Both the position numbers and the translations under genes were made by a program. A DNA stretch of 64,000 bases from Acinetobacter sp. ANC 7912 (GTDB taxonomy: Bacteria > Pseudomonadota > Gammaproteobacteria > Pseudomonadales > Moraxellaceae): assembly GCF_039862785.1 (NCBI RefSeq), contig NZ_CP156795.1:2790001-2854000 (forward strand), in the 5' to 3' direction. Positions 37,193 to 44,844 of this stretch are shown piece by piece. Every line of letters begins with the position of its first letter. The first letter of the stretch is position 1. The notes below the pieces were generated by a model, which worked only from the letters and a program-made list of their open reading frames with translations, was not told the DNA's origin and made no database searches.

Positions 37193-37897
37193 ATGTCCAA
37201 ACTTGCAGTTTTAGACGATCTCCTGGAACGTTATTATCAACTGAATTACCACAAGCAAGCGGAACTGCAACGTCGCCTACAGGATGTACAGCTGTGGCAA
37301 AAACAGCGTATGCAGCATACCCATGCCCAGCAATTTGCAGAAAAACAGAATGTATTGATGTCAGAGTATTTCCTGAACCGCTTGTATGGCGGACCAGACT
37401 TTGATGCACTGGCAGAACAGATTGCCCGCCTGACCCGTTATGCACATAAAGCAGAAAAACTAATTCCGGATAATGCAGTAAAAACTGGTACACACGCGAT
37501 TGAACTGGCCATTTATGCGGTGCAACTGGATGAACAGGTCGCCCAGCAACTCTTAGAAGATTATCACCCAACCGAAGCTCTAAATGACGAGATCATGCGG
37601 GTGACTTATTTAAAGCTAGATCAAGGCAATGCCCGTTTAAAGCAGCTGGATATGCTGGATCAGCTCGGTGCTCACCTAGACAAATATATGCGTTCCTTCA
37701 TTGTGCAGACCGCATTCAAGATGTGTAAGGGCACCGCTGAAAAATACCGTTTTGACGTGATGTATGAATTTATGCAGGAAGGTTTCCAAGCGATGAAGCC
37801 ACTCAAGTCCGCAGAAAAATTTGTGCGCGACTTTACCGCAATGGAGCGCAGTATTATTGAGCGTGTGCATGCTGGCGACCCAAATCCTTTCCGTTAA
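37193..37897 (+). CDS. FFLEELY-motif-like hypothetical protein
   Basis: A 234-residue soluble, helical, charged protein without a known activity. The segment MSEYFLNRLYGGPDFDALAEQIARL resembles proteins named for an FFLEELY motif, here in the form EYFLNRLYG. I place the start at ATG 37193 (MSKLAVLDDLLERYYQL); an ATG at 37136 would add a hydrophobic stretch not expected for the family. It converges with nothing and is followed by a terminator and then the IS5 element. The family assignment is from memory and moderate. Confidence 0.65.
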   Translation: MSKLAVLDDLLERYYQLNYHKQAELQRRLQDVQLWQKQRMQHTHAQQFAEKQNVLMSEYFLNRLYGGPDFDALAEQIARLTRYAHKAEKLIPDNAVKTGTHAIELAIYAVQLDEQVAQQLLEDYHPTEALNDEIMRVTYLKLDQGNARLKQLDMLDQLGAHLDKYMRSFIVQTAFKMCKGTAEKYRFDVMYEFMQEGFQAMKPLKSAEKFVRDFTAMERSIIERVHAGDPNPFR

Positions 37898-37935
37898 TTC
37901 TCAATAAATTGGAATAATCTAAACATATACATATT

Positions 37936-37972
37936 GCAAATCAGGTAAACAAAGCTTTGCCTGATTTTTTTA
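37936..37972 (+). terminator. Terminator after the FFLEELY-like gene
   Basis: AAATCAGG pairs with CCTGATTT, followed by T6; the loop contains the palindrome CAAAGCTTTG. Confidence 0.85.
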
Positions 37973-38119
37973 ATTCCTAGCAATGAGCATTAAAAAGAAT
38001 CTTATTTCAAAGAAAACTAAAATAAACACAAGATCCGTTTAACTATAAATAACGATGATTTTAGAAATAAAACAGAATAGACCTCTTGCGAAAGTAAAAA
38101 CTACCTCAATATAGATTTC

Positions 38120-38518
38120 ATGAAATATCAGAAATTAAACCGTTTTTCAGATTCTGAATTCAAGCGCTTGGTTGGTGTACCTCGACCAGTTTTTAGTGAA
38201 ATGGTCGAAGTTTTAAAAGAAGCAGAATCACTTAAAAAGAAATCTGGGCGTCCTCATACTTTAGCTATAGAGGATCAATTATTATTAACACTCAATTACT
38301 TACGGAATTACAGCACTCAATTGGAATTGGCTGCAAATTACCATATCGCTGAAAGTAATGTGAATCGAACTATTAAAAAGGTTGAAGATGCATTAATGAA
38401 ATCAAGACGTTTTACCCTGCCAAAACGAAGCATTACCACAGCAGACGAACAATTTAACTGGGTAATTATTGATGCGACAGAATGTTCAATAGAACGCCCG
38501 AAAAAAAAATCAGAGTAA
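38120..38518 (+). CDS. IS5-family transposase, N-terminal frame
   Basis: 132 residues containing the DUF4096-like helix-turn-helix region (FKRLVGVPRPVFSEMV, then LAANYHIAESNVNRTIKKVEDAL) and the first catalytic Asp in WVIIDATECSIERP. The frame reaches AAAAAAAAA at 38501-38509 and stops at 38516-38518. Reading with one A fewer would continue smoothly into the second frame. It is therefore either inactivated by a one-base expansion or expressed by slippage. Confidence 0.85.
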   Translation: MKYQKLNRFSDSEFKRLVGVPRPVFSEMVEVLKEAESLKKKSGRPHTLAIEDQLLLTLNYLRNYSTQLELAANYHIAESNVNRTIKKVEDALMKSRRFTLPKRSITTADEQFNWVIIDATECSIERPKKKSE

Positions 38519-38942
38519 GTTTTACAGTGGTAAAAAGAAGAAACATACGTTAAAAGCCCAAGTGATCTATCATCCGAAGAGCAAACAAATCATAGGAGTA
38601 GATATATCGTCTGGCAGTCAGCATGATATTAAATTGGCAAGAAAAACAGTTAAGAAATTCAAACATTGTGACTATGTTATGACCGATTTAGGGTACTATG
38701 GGTTAGAGCAAGATGGCTTTAAGTTATTGATGCCAATAAAGAAAAAGAAGAATTTCCCCTTATTTGATGCTGAGAAAAATTACAATAAAATGATTGGAAA
38801 AATACGAGTTGTAATCGAACATATTAATAGTCAATTGAAAAGATTTAGAATACTAAGTGAACGCTATCGAAATAGACGAAAAAGATTCGGTTTACGCATT
38901 AACTTAATCGCTGCACTGGTAAACCGGATGAACTTGCAATAA
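38502..38942 (+). pseudogene. IS5-family transposase, C-terminal frame
   Basis: Open from the A run onward: KFYSGKKKKHTLKAQVIYHP, the second Asp in YVMTDLGYYGLEQDG, and the third acidic residue in GKIRVVIEHINSQLKRFRIL, ending RMNLQ. It has no good independent start (first GTG at 38562). The needed shift from the upstream frame is +1, equal to losing one A, and not the -1 shift of typical programmed frameshifting. Confidence 0.75.
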
Positions 38943-39130
38943 CGACTTTCGCAAGAGGTCTAATAATTCTTTAAATCTACATTTAATAAAACAATAAAAA
39001 TTATGCAAAATTTACAGAAATTATTTACCTGATAGTCAAAGCCATTCAATCACCCTGCATGTTATTCATACAGGCGTATGTCTTGGTGTTTTTGGGATGT
39101 ACCCATGTAAACAAATATTGGGGAACTTAA

Positions 39131-39451
39131 ATGGGGTACAAACAGTTATCGATTGATGGCACTGTGCAATTTCACCACAGATCATCCAGCAACTATCAGA
39201 TTGCCGCTGAAGACATCCAGATGGATTTCTCTAAGGCTCAAGATGATTATGGACAGGTTATACTAATTCATGAACTGCAATGTCCATTAAAAATCGGGCA
39301 TTTCCATCTGGTGATTACTACAGATAAAGAGCGAATTATCTCTGTAGAGTGCGGAAATCATGCCTTAGGGGACGGCCTGTATTATGACCTGGAACTGTTT
39401 GTCATTCGTTATGGCAAGCACAAATTTATTTACCAGTTGCCCGATGCTTAA
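39131..39451 (+). CDS. Small hypothetical protein
   Basis: A 106-residue soluble protein I do not recognise. It is rich in beta-type alternation (VQFHHRSSSNYQIAAEDIQMDF, VILIHELQCPLKIGHFHLVITTD) with no signal peptide or membrane segment, and has two cysteines. GGGGA lies a few bases before the ATG. It is flanked by the IS5 element 169 bases upstream and a strong hairpin terminator 20 bases downstream. Codon use looks like the core genes, so it is probably real. Confidence 0.65.
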   Translation: MGYKQLSIDGTVQFHHRSSSNYQIAAEDIQMDFSKAQDDYGQVILIHELQCPLKIGHFHLVITTDKERIISVECGNHALGDGLYYDLELFVIRYGKHKFIYQLPDA

Positions 39452-39470
39452 AAATCCTGACGTATAAAAT

Positions 39471-39500
39471 GAAAACCCCCGGCATCCTGCCGGGGTTTTC
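39471..39500. terminator. Bidirectional terminator after the hypothetical gene
   Basis: A GC-rich 12-base stem, AAAACCCCCGGCA with TGCCGGGGTTTT around a three-base loop. It can serve the plus-strand gene and also end the minus-strand small RNA candidate. Confidence 0.88.
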
Positions 39501-39610
39501 CGCATGGGTTCGCTTGGCATAACTCCTGTCGCGCCGCACTTTCCTTGTCATTATCTATTGTTCTTATTGTCTGAAACGTCCTGTTCCTGATGAACTTATC
39601 ATATGAATTT
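39471..39610 (-). ncRNA. Candidate small RNA 3, related to the pair at 25 kb
   Basis: On the minus strand the unit contains TGACAAGGAAAGT (39538-39550), identical over 13 bases to the site in candidate 2, then AGCGAACC and the hairpin ending TTTTCATTTT. No protein of note is encoded. The 39452-39931 gap otherwise contains only the ubiE leader, which is AT-rich. The orientation is inferred from the two other copies; the hairpin alone does not decide the strand. Confidence 0.4.
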
Positions 39611-39931
39611 TCAAGCAGAGTAAACAGCCGCTAAAAACCGGAATCCGTGTCAGCTAAAACCTACAAAAGATTTTTAATTTTTTGCCTCCTTAAAAGACTC
39701 AACTATATTGATTAAGGTCTGATAGCGTGCATACTCTATGTCGTAAAGCATGGCGTTTTGTGCTCATTTTTGATTGATTTTCTGACCGAGATTTCATCTA
39801 AATAGGCTTTTTTCTGTATATTATTCATAACAATTGCATGATGATTGCTGTATAACTTCTTAGAATCTGTCATTATGCAGTCCATGCAAGAATGCAAGCT
39901 TAACCCTATTGATACGTTAGGAGTGACTCCA

Positions 39932-40876
39932 ATGTCGAATGAAAATACCACGCCTACCCCTGCACCCGAGTCGGCACAACAAACAGACAAAGTGAGCCCA
40001 TTCTTAACTGCACCATTACCACAAGGCACGCCACAAGGTCAGCAACAATCTTTAGAACAACGCCTGACCGATACGCCTGTAACAGGTAGCGTGCCGAAAT
40101 ATAACCTGCCACGTGGTGCCAATACCGGTAATGTCGGCCCAACTACTCACTTCGGCTATCAAACTGTCAATAGTGAAGAAAAAGCCCAGAAAGTGGCAGA
40201 AGTATTCCACTCAGTCGCCAGCAAATACGACATCATGAATGACCTGATGTCATTCGGCATTCACCGCCTGTGGAAACGTTTCGCCATCAATATGTCAGGC
40301 GTACGTCGCGGTCAGCACGTGCTGGATATCGCCGGGGGTACTGGTGACCTGGCCAAAGTGTTTAGCCGTGAAGTGGGTCCAACAGGTCATGTGGTTTTAT
40401 CCGATATTAACGAATCTATGCTAAATGTTGGTCGTGACCGTCTGATTGATGCTGGCTGTACTAATGTTGATTTCGTCTTGGCCAATGCAGAAACTTTGGA
40501 ACCATTTGCAGACAACAGCTTTGATCTGGTGACCATCTCCTTTGGTCTACGTAATGTGACTGACAAAGATGCAGCCCTGGCTGCAATGTATCGCGTACTG
40601 AAACCAGGTGGCCGTCTGCTGGTACTGGAATTTTCTAAACCAGTCTTCGAACCATTTGCCAAACTATATGACCTGTATTCCTTCACTGCATTGCCATTGA
40701 TGGGCAAACTGGTTGCCAACGATTCGGAAAGCTATAAATACCTGGCTGAATCGATCCGTATGCACCCAGACCAACGCACCCTGAAAGGCATGATGGAAAA
40801 TGCTGGCTTCCAAAACTGTGACTACCACAACCTGACAGGTGGTATCGTTGCCGTTCACCGTGGTTTTAAACTCTAA
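39932..40876 (+). CDS. ubiE: Ubiquinone/menaquinone C-methyltransferase UbiE
   Basis: An S-adenosylmethionine-dependent methyltransferase that methylates the benzoquinol ring in ubiquinone synthesis. The catalytic part begins near residue 70 ([18 protein letters not shown]) and shows motif [14 protein letters not shown], the DINESML block, [18 protein letters not shown] and [12 protein letters not shown]. The first about 70 residues are an unusual Pro/Gln/Thr-rich extension absent from E. coli UbiE. TTAGGAG eight bases before the ATG at 39932 supports this start and hence the extension. It is followed by ubiJ after 11 bases and ubiB, an operon. Confidence 0.95.
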   Translation: MSNENTTPTPAPESAQQTDKVSPFLTAPLPQGTPQGQQQSLEQRLTDTPVTGSVPKYNLPRGANTGNVGPTTHFGYQTVNSEEKAQKVAEVFHSVASKYDIMNDLMSFGIHRLWKRFAINMSGVRRGQHVLDIAGGTGDLAKVFSREVGPTGHVVLSDINESMLNVGRDRLIDAGCTNVDFVLANAETLEPFADNSFDLVTISFGLRNVTDKDAALAAMYRVLKPGGRLLVLEFSKPVFEPFAKLYDLYSFTALPLMGKLVANDSESYKYLAESIRMHPDQRTLKGMMENAGFQNCDYHNLTGGIVAVHRGFKL

Positions 40877-40887
40877 GGTTTTTATTC

Positions 40888-41565
40888 ATGTGGTCAATTC
40901 TGGCACTCGGTGCCATTGAACGTGTGATCCACCATTACATTGATCTGGATGCGATTACCCGCATTCAGTTCAATGCTTTGGCGGGCAAAATGCTGCGTGT
41001 AGTGATTGCCTCACCACAACTTTCTGTCGATGTCTTCTTTGATGATGGCAAAATTCGTCTGGAACCTACACCGACCGGACATACAGAAACGCCTTCAATC
41101 TTCGAACAGCGTCCTTATGAAGCTCAGGATACGCAGATTCCTGAAGCTACTGCGACCTTACAGGTCAGCAATGTAGTCGAACTACTCAAACTGCTGCTTT
41201 CCGATGAAATTGGCACGATTCCAGTACAAGGTGACTATAAGCTTTTGCAGGAAATCCAGCGCATCATGCAGCAAGCTGAACCGGATCTGGCTGCCCATCT
41301 CAGCCCGTGGATCGGACCAAAGCTTGCTCATGAAATTGGCAAGCTGCAACTGGCACCAAAACAACTGAAACGCACGCTACAAAGTGGTCTATTCTTTGCT
41401 GAAGATGCCCTGAAAGAAGACAGTGGCCTGTTTGCTGCACGCTGGCAAATGGATGATTTACAGCAAGATACGCGTATACTTAATCAGAATATTGATCGTG
41501 TTGAAGCCAAGATTCGCCAGCTTCAACAGCAGATTGAACAGCAACAAGATTCAACCCAGAACTAG
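40888..41565 (+). CDS. ubiJ: Ubiquinone biosynthesis accessory factor UbiJ
   Basis: A lipid-binding SCP2-domain protein that scaffolds the cytoplasmic Ubi complex. The 225-residue product starts WSILALGAIERVIHHYIDLDA, has an SCP2-like middle (about residues 30-130) and a C-terminal coiled coil (DLQQDTRILNQNIDRVEAKIRQLQQQI) as in E. coli UbiJ. Its place between ubiE and ubiB with gaps of 11 and 12 bases is the standard ubiEJB operon. Confidence 0.92.
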   Translation: MWSILALGAIERVIHHYIDLDAITRIQFNALAGKMLRVVIASPQLSVDVFFDDGKIRLEPTPTGHTETPSIFEQRPYEAQDTQIPEATATLQVSNVVELLKLLLSDEIGTIPVQGDYKLLQEIQRIMQQAEPDLAAHLSPWIGPKLAHEIGKLQLAPKQLKRTLQSGLFFAEDALKEDSGLFAARWQMDDLQQDTRILNQNIDRVEAKIRQLQQQIEQQQDSTQN

Positions 41566-41577
41566 GTACAACATTAT

Positions 41578-43197
41578 ATGATTCCGCACGTTTCACGTTT
41601 ACTCGAACTTTGGCGCATTGCCGCGCACTATCGACTCGATACGTTGTTTCCTGCGGATGAACTCCCTGAAAAAGCCCGTCATGTGCTGTCCCTGATTCGT
41701 ATGCATCCGGCAGCATGGTCTAGTCGTGAACGCAAGAATCCGCTCAAGCTGAAAGAAGCTTTGGAGGAAATGGGGCCGTTGGCAATCAAATTGGGGCAAT
41801 TGCTGTCGACCCGTCGCGACCTGATTCCACCTGAAGTGCTACAACAACTGGTCCTGCTACAAGACCAGGTCAAGCCATTCGACAATGATCTAGCGAAAAT
41901 GCGCATTCAGGAATCCCTGAAAGCTGATGTAAATACCCTGTTTGCCCGTTTTGATGCTCAGCCATTAGCTGCTGCATCGATTGCGCAGGTGCATACTGCC
42001 GCCCTGCATGATGGCCGTGAAGTGATTGTCAAAGTCACCCGTCCTAACATCCGCAAACAGATTCTGCAGGATTTTGAAATCCTCAGCTGGCTGGGTGATT
42101 TTTTAGAAAAACGTCTGGAAGCCGCCCGTGCCCTGCACCTGAATGAAATTATTCAGGACTATCGTCAGATTATTCTGAATGAGCTAGATCTGACGCTAGA
42201 AGCGGATAATACCCGCCGTATGCGCCATTATTTCACTGGCTCGAGCATGATGTATGTCCCTGAAGTCTATATGGACAGTAAGGATGTGCTGGTTGCGGAA
42301 CGGATTACCGGTGTACCGATCTCGGATGTCGAAACCTTTGACAAGCTGGGTATGGATCGTGCCGATCTGGCGCGTAAAGGCCTGACCATCTTCTTTACTC
42401 AGGTCTTCCGTGACAACTTCTTCCATGCCGACATGCACCCGGGCAATGTCTTTGTGGAAACCATCAATCCGGCCAATCCACGCTTTATTGCGCTGGACTG
42501 TGCGATTATGGGTGAGCTGTCCAAGCATGACCAGATGACGGTCGCACGTATGTTGCTGGCGGTCATGAATAGCGACTTTATGCAGCTAATTCAGATTGTG
42601 CATCAGGCGGGCTGGATTCCACCAGGTACTGATCAGGATGCACTCGCCCGTGAAATGCGCCGGACCGTGGGACCAATGGTGTCTAAACCGATGCACGAGC
42701 TGGACTTTGCCGGTATTCTGATTCAGGTCATGGATATTGCACGTCGTTTTCACCTGGAAATTCCACCACAACTGATGTTGTTATTGAAAACATTAGTCCA
42801 TGTGGAAGGCTTGGGTACTGATCTGTATCCAGAACTGGACATCTGGAGTCTGGCCAAACCAATCCTGACCGATTGGGTTAAAGCCCAGATGAATCCGCAA
42901 AAGAATATTAAGGAACTCGGACAAAAAATCCCGGATCTATTGCTCGGCGCTCAAGACCTGCCAACTTTAATGATTGATAGTTTGAATGGTCTTAAAAATC
43001 AGTCTGCCTGGCATGCCAAGCAGCTCAATGAATTACAAAGCATGCGTTTACAAATGGAACATCAGCAAAAACGCAGCTGGATTTTTGGCAGTATCATGGC
43101 GATTCTACTGACGATTGCCATTATTTCGCCTTGGTTTATCTCAGTCATTCTCATTGTACTGGTAAGCATTCTTGCAGTCTGGCGGATTGCTAAATAA
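41578..43197 (+). CDS. ubiB: Ubiquinone biosynthesis kinase-like protein UbiB
   Basis: An atypical ADCK/ABC1-type kinase needed for coenzyme Q synthesis, anchored in the inner membrane. The 539-residue protein has the KxGQ motif (AIKLGQLLSTRRDLIP), the Ala-rich loop AAASIAQVHTAAL, the NFFHADMHPGNVFV catalytic block and an LDCAIMG variant of the metal-binding DFG. Two C-terminal hydrophobic helices (about residues 498-535) form the anchor. It is the third gene of the ubiEJB operon. A weak AAGCTT-centred hairpin follows the stop. Confidence 0.96.
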   Translation: MIPHVSRLLELWRIAAHYRLDTLFPADELPEKARHVLSLIRMHPAAWSSRERKNPLKLKEALEEMGPLAIKLGQLLSTRRDLIPPEVLQQLVLLQDQVKPFDNDLAKMRIQESLKADVNTLFARFDAQPLAAASIAQVHTAALHDGREVIVKVTRPNIRKQILQDFEILSWLGDFLEKRLEAARALHLNEIIQDYRQIILNELDLTLEADNTRRMRHYFTGSSMMYVPEVYMDSKDVLVAERITGVPISDVETFDKLGMDRADLARKGLTIFFTQVFRDNFFHADMHPGNVFVETINPANPRFIALDCAIMGELSKHDQMTVARMLLAVMNSDFMQLIQIVHQAGWIPPGTDQDALAREMRRTVGPMVSKPMHELDFAGILIQVMDIARRFHLEIPPQLMLLLKTLVHVEGLGTDLYPELDIWSLAKPILTDWVKAQMNPQKNIKELGQKIPDLLLGAQDLPTLMIDSLNGLKNQSAWHAKQLNELQSMRLQMEHQQKRSWIFGSIMAILLTIAIISPWFISVILIVLVSILAVWRIAK

Positions 43198-43330
43198 TTT
43201 AAAAAAGCTTGATCTGTTCAAGCTTTTTCATCCCCTAATGACTTTCAAGTCACCTTCGAATACTTCTCGCCATTGGACTGAATACACTTTGGTTTAAAAT
43301 AACCTCACTTTAAATTTTAATTGCGGTGTC

Positions 43331-44410
43331 ATGATCCAGATTTTACAGAAACCTGCTCCCGCCCTTACCATTCGTGCTGGTCATTTAGCACGAGAAATGA
43401 TTTTGAAGGAAGGTTTACAGCCAGCACAGGTCAAGATTATTCCCGGTGCGGCAGGCGGCCCAAAGGGTATTGGCATTCAGGGTCTGGATCAGGCGATTTT
43501 TGGCGATTTCCTACAACGTGCTCCGCAACGGTGTACCTTAATTGGTTCTTCTATTGGTAGCTGGCGTTTCGCTAGTATTGCAGCACATGGTGCTAAACAA
43601 GGTACTGAGTTACTCGGTGAGTTATATACCAATCTAAGTTTTCATAAAAAAATGAGCCGCCAGCAAGTGAGTGACATCTGTTATGACATGCTGAAAACCC
43701 TGGTTCAAGGTAAAGAAGCTGAGCTAGTCAATCACCCTGACTACCACCTGGCGGTACTTTCGATTAAAGCCCAGCATATTTTCCAGAGTGATAAAGCCCT
43801 TCCTTTACTCGCTTCTGTAGCAGGAATTGTAGGCACAACTGCTCTAGGGCGTCGTCATAGCCGCCATTTTATGCAGCGTGTGATCAGTCAACCGAGGATG
43901 GGCTCTCAATTTAAAATTACGGATGATGACTTTAGTACCCATTATCAGACTCTAACGGAGCAAAATGTATTGCCATGGCTGATGGCTTCTGCCTCGATTC
44001 CAGGGGTGATGGCAGCCATTCGGGAAATTCCAGATGCACCACAAGGCAGCTACCGGGATGGTGGCCTGATTGACTATCATATTGACCTGCCTTTCGAAAC
44101 CGATGGTCTTGTGCTCTATCCACACTTTACCGACAGTATTACGCCGGGCTGGTTCGATAAACTATTTAAACGCACGGCCACTCCTGAAAATCAGGCACGA
44201 ACTTTGCTCATCTCTCCCTCACAGCAATATCTACAAAGCTTGCCGCTGGGACGTTTGCCAGACCGCAAGGACTTCACCTTAAAAGGATTGGATCAAAAGC
44301 AACGCATCCAGCTCTGGAAAGCCTGTATTGCCGAAAGCCAACGTCTAGGTGATGAATTCCTGGAACTGGTCGAGAAACAGCGCTTCGCTGAAGTGATGCA
44401 ACCCTTGTAA
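43331..44410 (+). CDS. Patatin-like phospholipase
   Basis: A 359-residue patatin-family acyl hydrolase. The Ser-Asp dyad is visible: GSSIGS with Ser74 in the GxSxG motif and Asp243 in YRDGGLID. A GAAGGPKG block (39-46) supplies the oxyanion hole. There is no signal peptide, so it is probably intracellular. The substrate is unknown; relatives act on phospholipids or other acyl esters. It is a single gene 133 bases after ubiB, with no obvious terminator behind it before the next small membrane gene. Confidence 0.87.
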   Translation: MIQILQKPAPALTIRAGHLAREMILKEGLQPAQVKIIPGAAGGPKGIGIQGLDQAIFGDFLQRAPQRCTLIGSSIGSWRFASIAAHGAKQGTELLGELYTNLSFHKKMSRQQVSDICYDMLKTLVQGKEAELVNHPDYHLAVLSIKAQHIFQSDKALPLLASVAGIVGTTALGRRHSRHFMQRVISQPRMGSQFKITDDDFSTHYQTLTEQNVLPWLMASASIPGVMAAIREIPDAPQGSYRDGGLIDYHIDLPFETDGLVLYPHFTDSITPGWFDKLFKRTATPENQARTLLISPSQQYLQSLPLGRLPDRKDFTLKGLDQKQRIQLWKACIAESQRLGDEFLELVEKQRFAEVMQPL

Positions 44411-44472
44411 TTGCCTACCCTGCCCCGAACTAAGGGACAGAATTGTTTTTTATTTTTGAATTGTTGAGATTT

Positions 44473-44790
44473 ATGCAGAAATTTTTAGTTGTCCTGCAAT
44501 ATGCATGTTTAGCCTTTGGCGTTTATTTGATTTATAGCGTGGGTATGGCGCTATATACCCAGCAATTTGAATTGATGGAACTGGTCGCAGATATTGGTAC
44601 GATCCTGATCTGTATTGATCTGGGTGTGTTTCTTTTTACCAGTCGCAACAAGCAAGGCTTAAGTCTGGAAGAATATGCACGACAGTTGGAACAAGCGCCT
44701 TCTAAACTGGTCTATGTGACACGTAAATTAGGTCATCTGGGCATTATGCTAATTATCTGTAGCTGGATCGTACCGATTATCAATTCATAA
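44473..44790 (+). CDS. Small membrane protein of unknown function
   Basis: A 105-residue protein with three hydrophobic segments (about residues 5-22, 34-54 and 83-103) separated by a charged loop (TSRNKQGLSLEEYARQLEQAP). TTGAGA before the ATG at 44473 favours this start over ATG 44443. The function is unrecognised. It follows the patatin-like gene by 62 bases and is convergent with tex, sharing a terminator. Confidence 0.7.
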   Translation: MQKFLVVLQYACLAFGVYLIYSVGMALYTQQFELMELVADIGTILICIDLGVFLFTSRNKQGLSLEEYARQLEQAPSKLVYVTRKLGHLGIMLIICSWIVPIINS

Positions 44791-44800
44791 GAAACATTCA

Positions 44801-44832
44801 ATAAAAAAAACCTCCACTCGGGAGGTTTTTTT
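44801..44832. terminator. Bidirectional terminator between the small membrane gene and tex
   Basis: AAAAAACCTCC pairs with GGAGGTTTTTT around ACTCG, flanked by A and T runs on both sides. Confidence 0.92.
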
Positions 44833-44844
44833 GATGCTTAAAAA

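Larger units (their letters stand above)
38079..38961 (+). mobile_element. IS5-family insertion sequence, transposase frame split
   Basis: An 883-base element with perfect 17-base terminal inverted repeats (AGACCTCTTGCGAAAGT at the left, complement at the right). AAT flanks both ends (38076-38078 and 38962-38964). A TA duplication with two-base-shorter ends fits equally well. It carries two consecutive frames that together make one IS5-type transposase, separated at an A9 run. It lies about 100 bases beyond the terminator of the preceding gene. Confidence 0.9.

Noticed and set aside
38079..38961. Programmed -1 frameshifting in the IS5 transposase
   Set aside because: The second frame is +1 relative to the first; a -1 shift at the A run leads to a frame that does not encode the C-terminal part.
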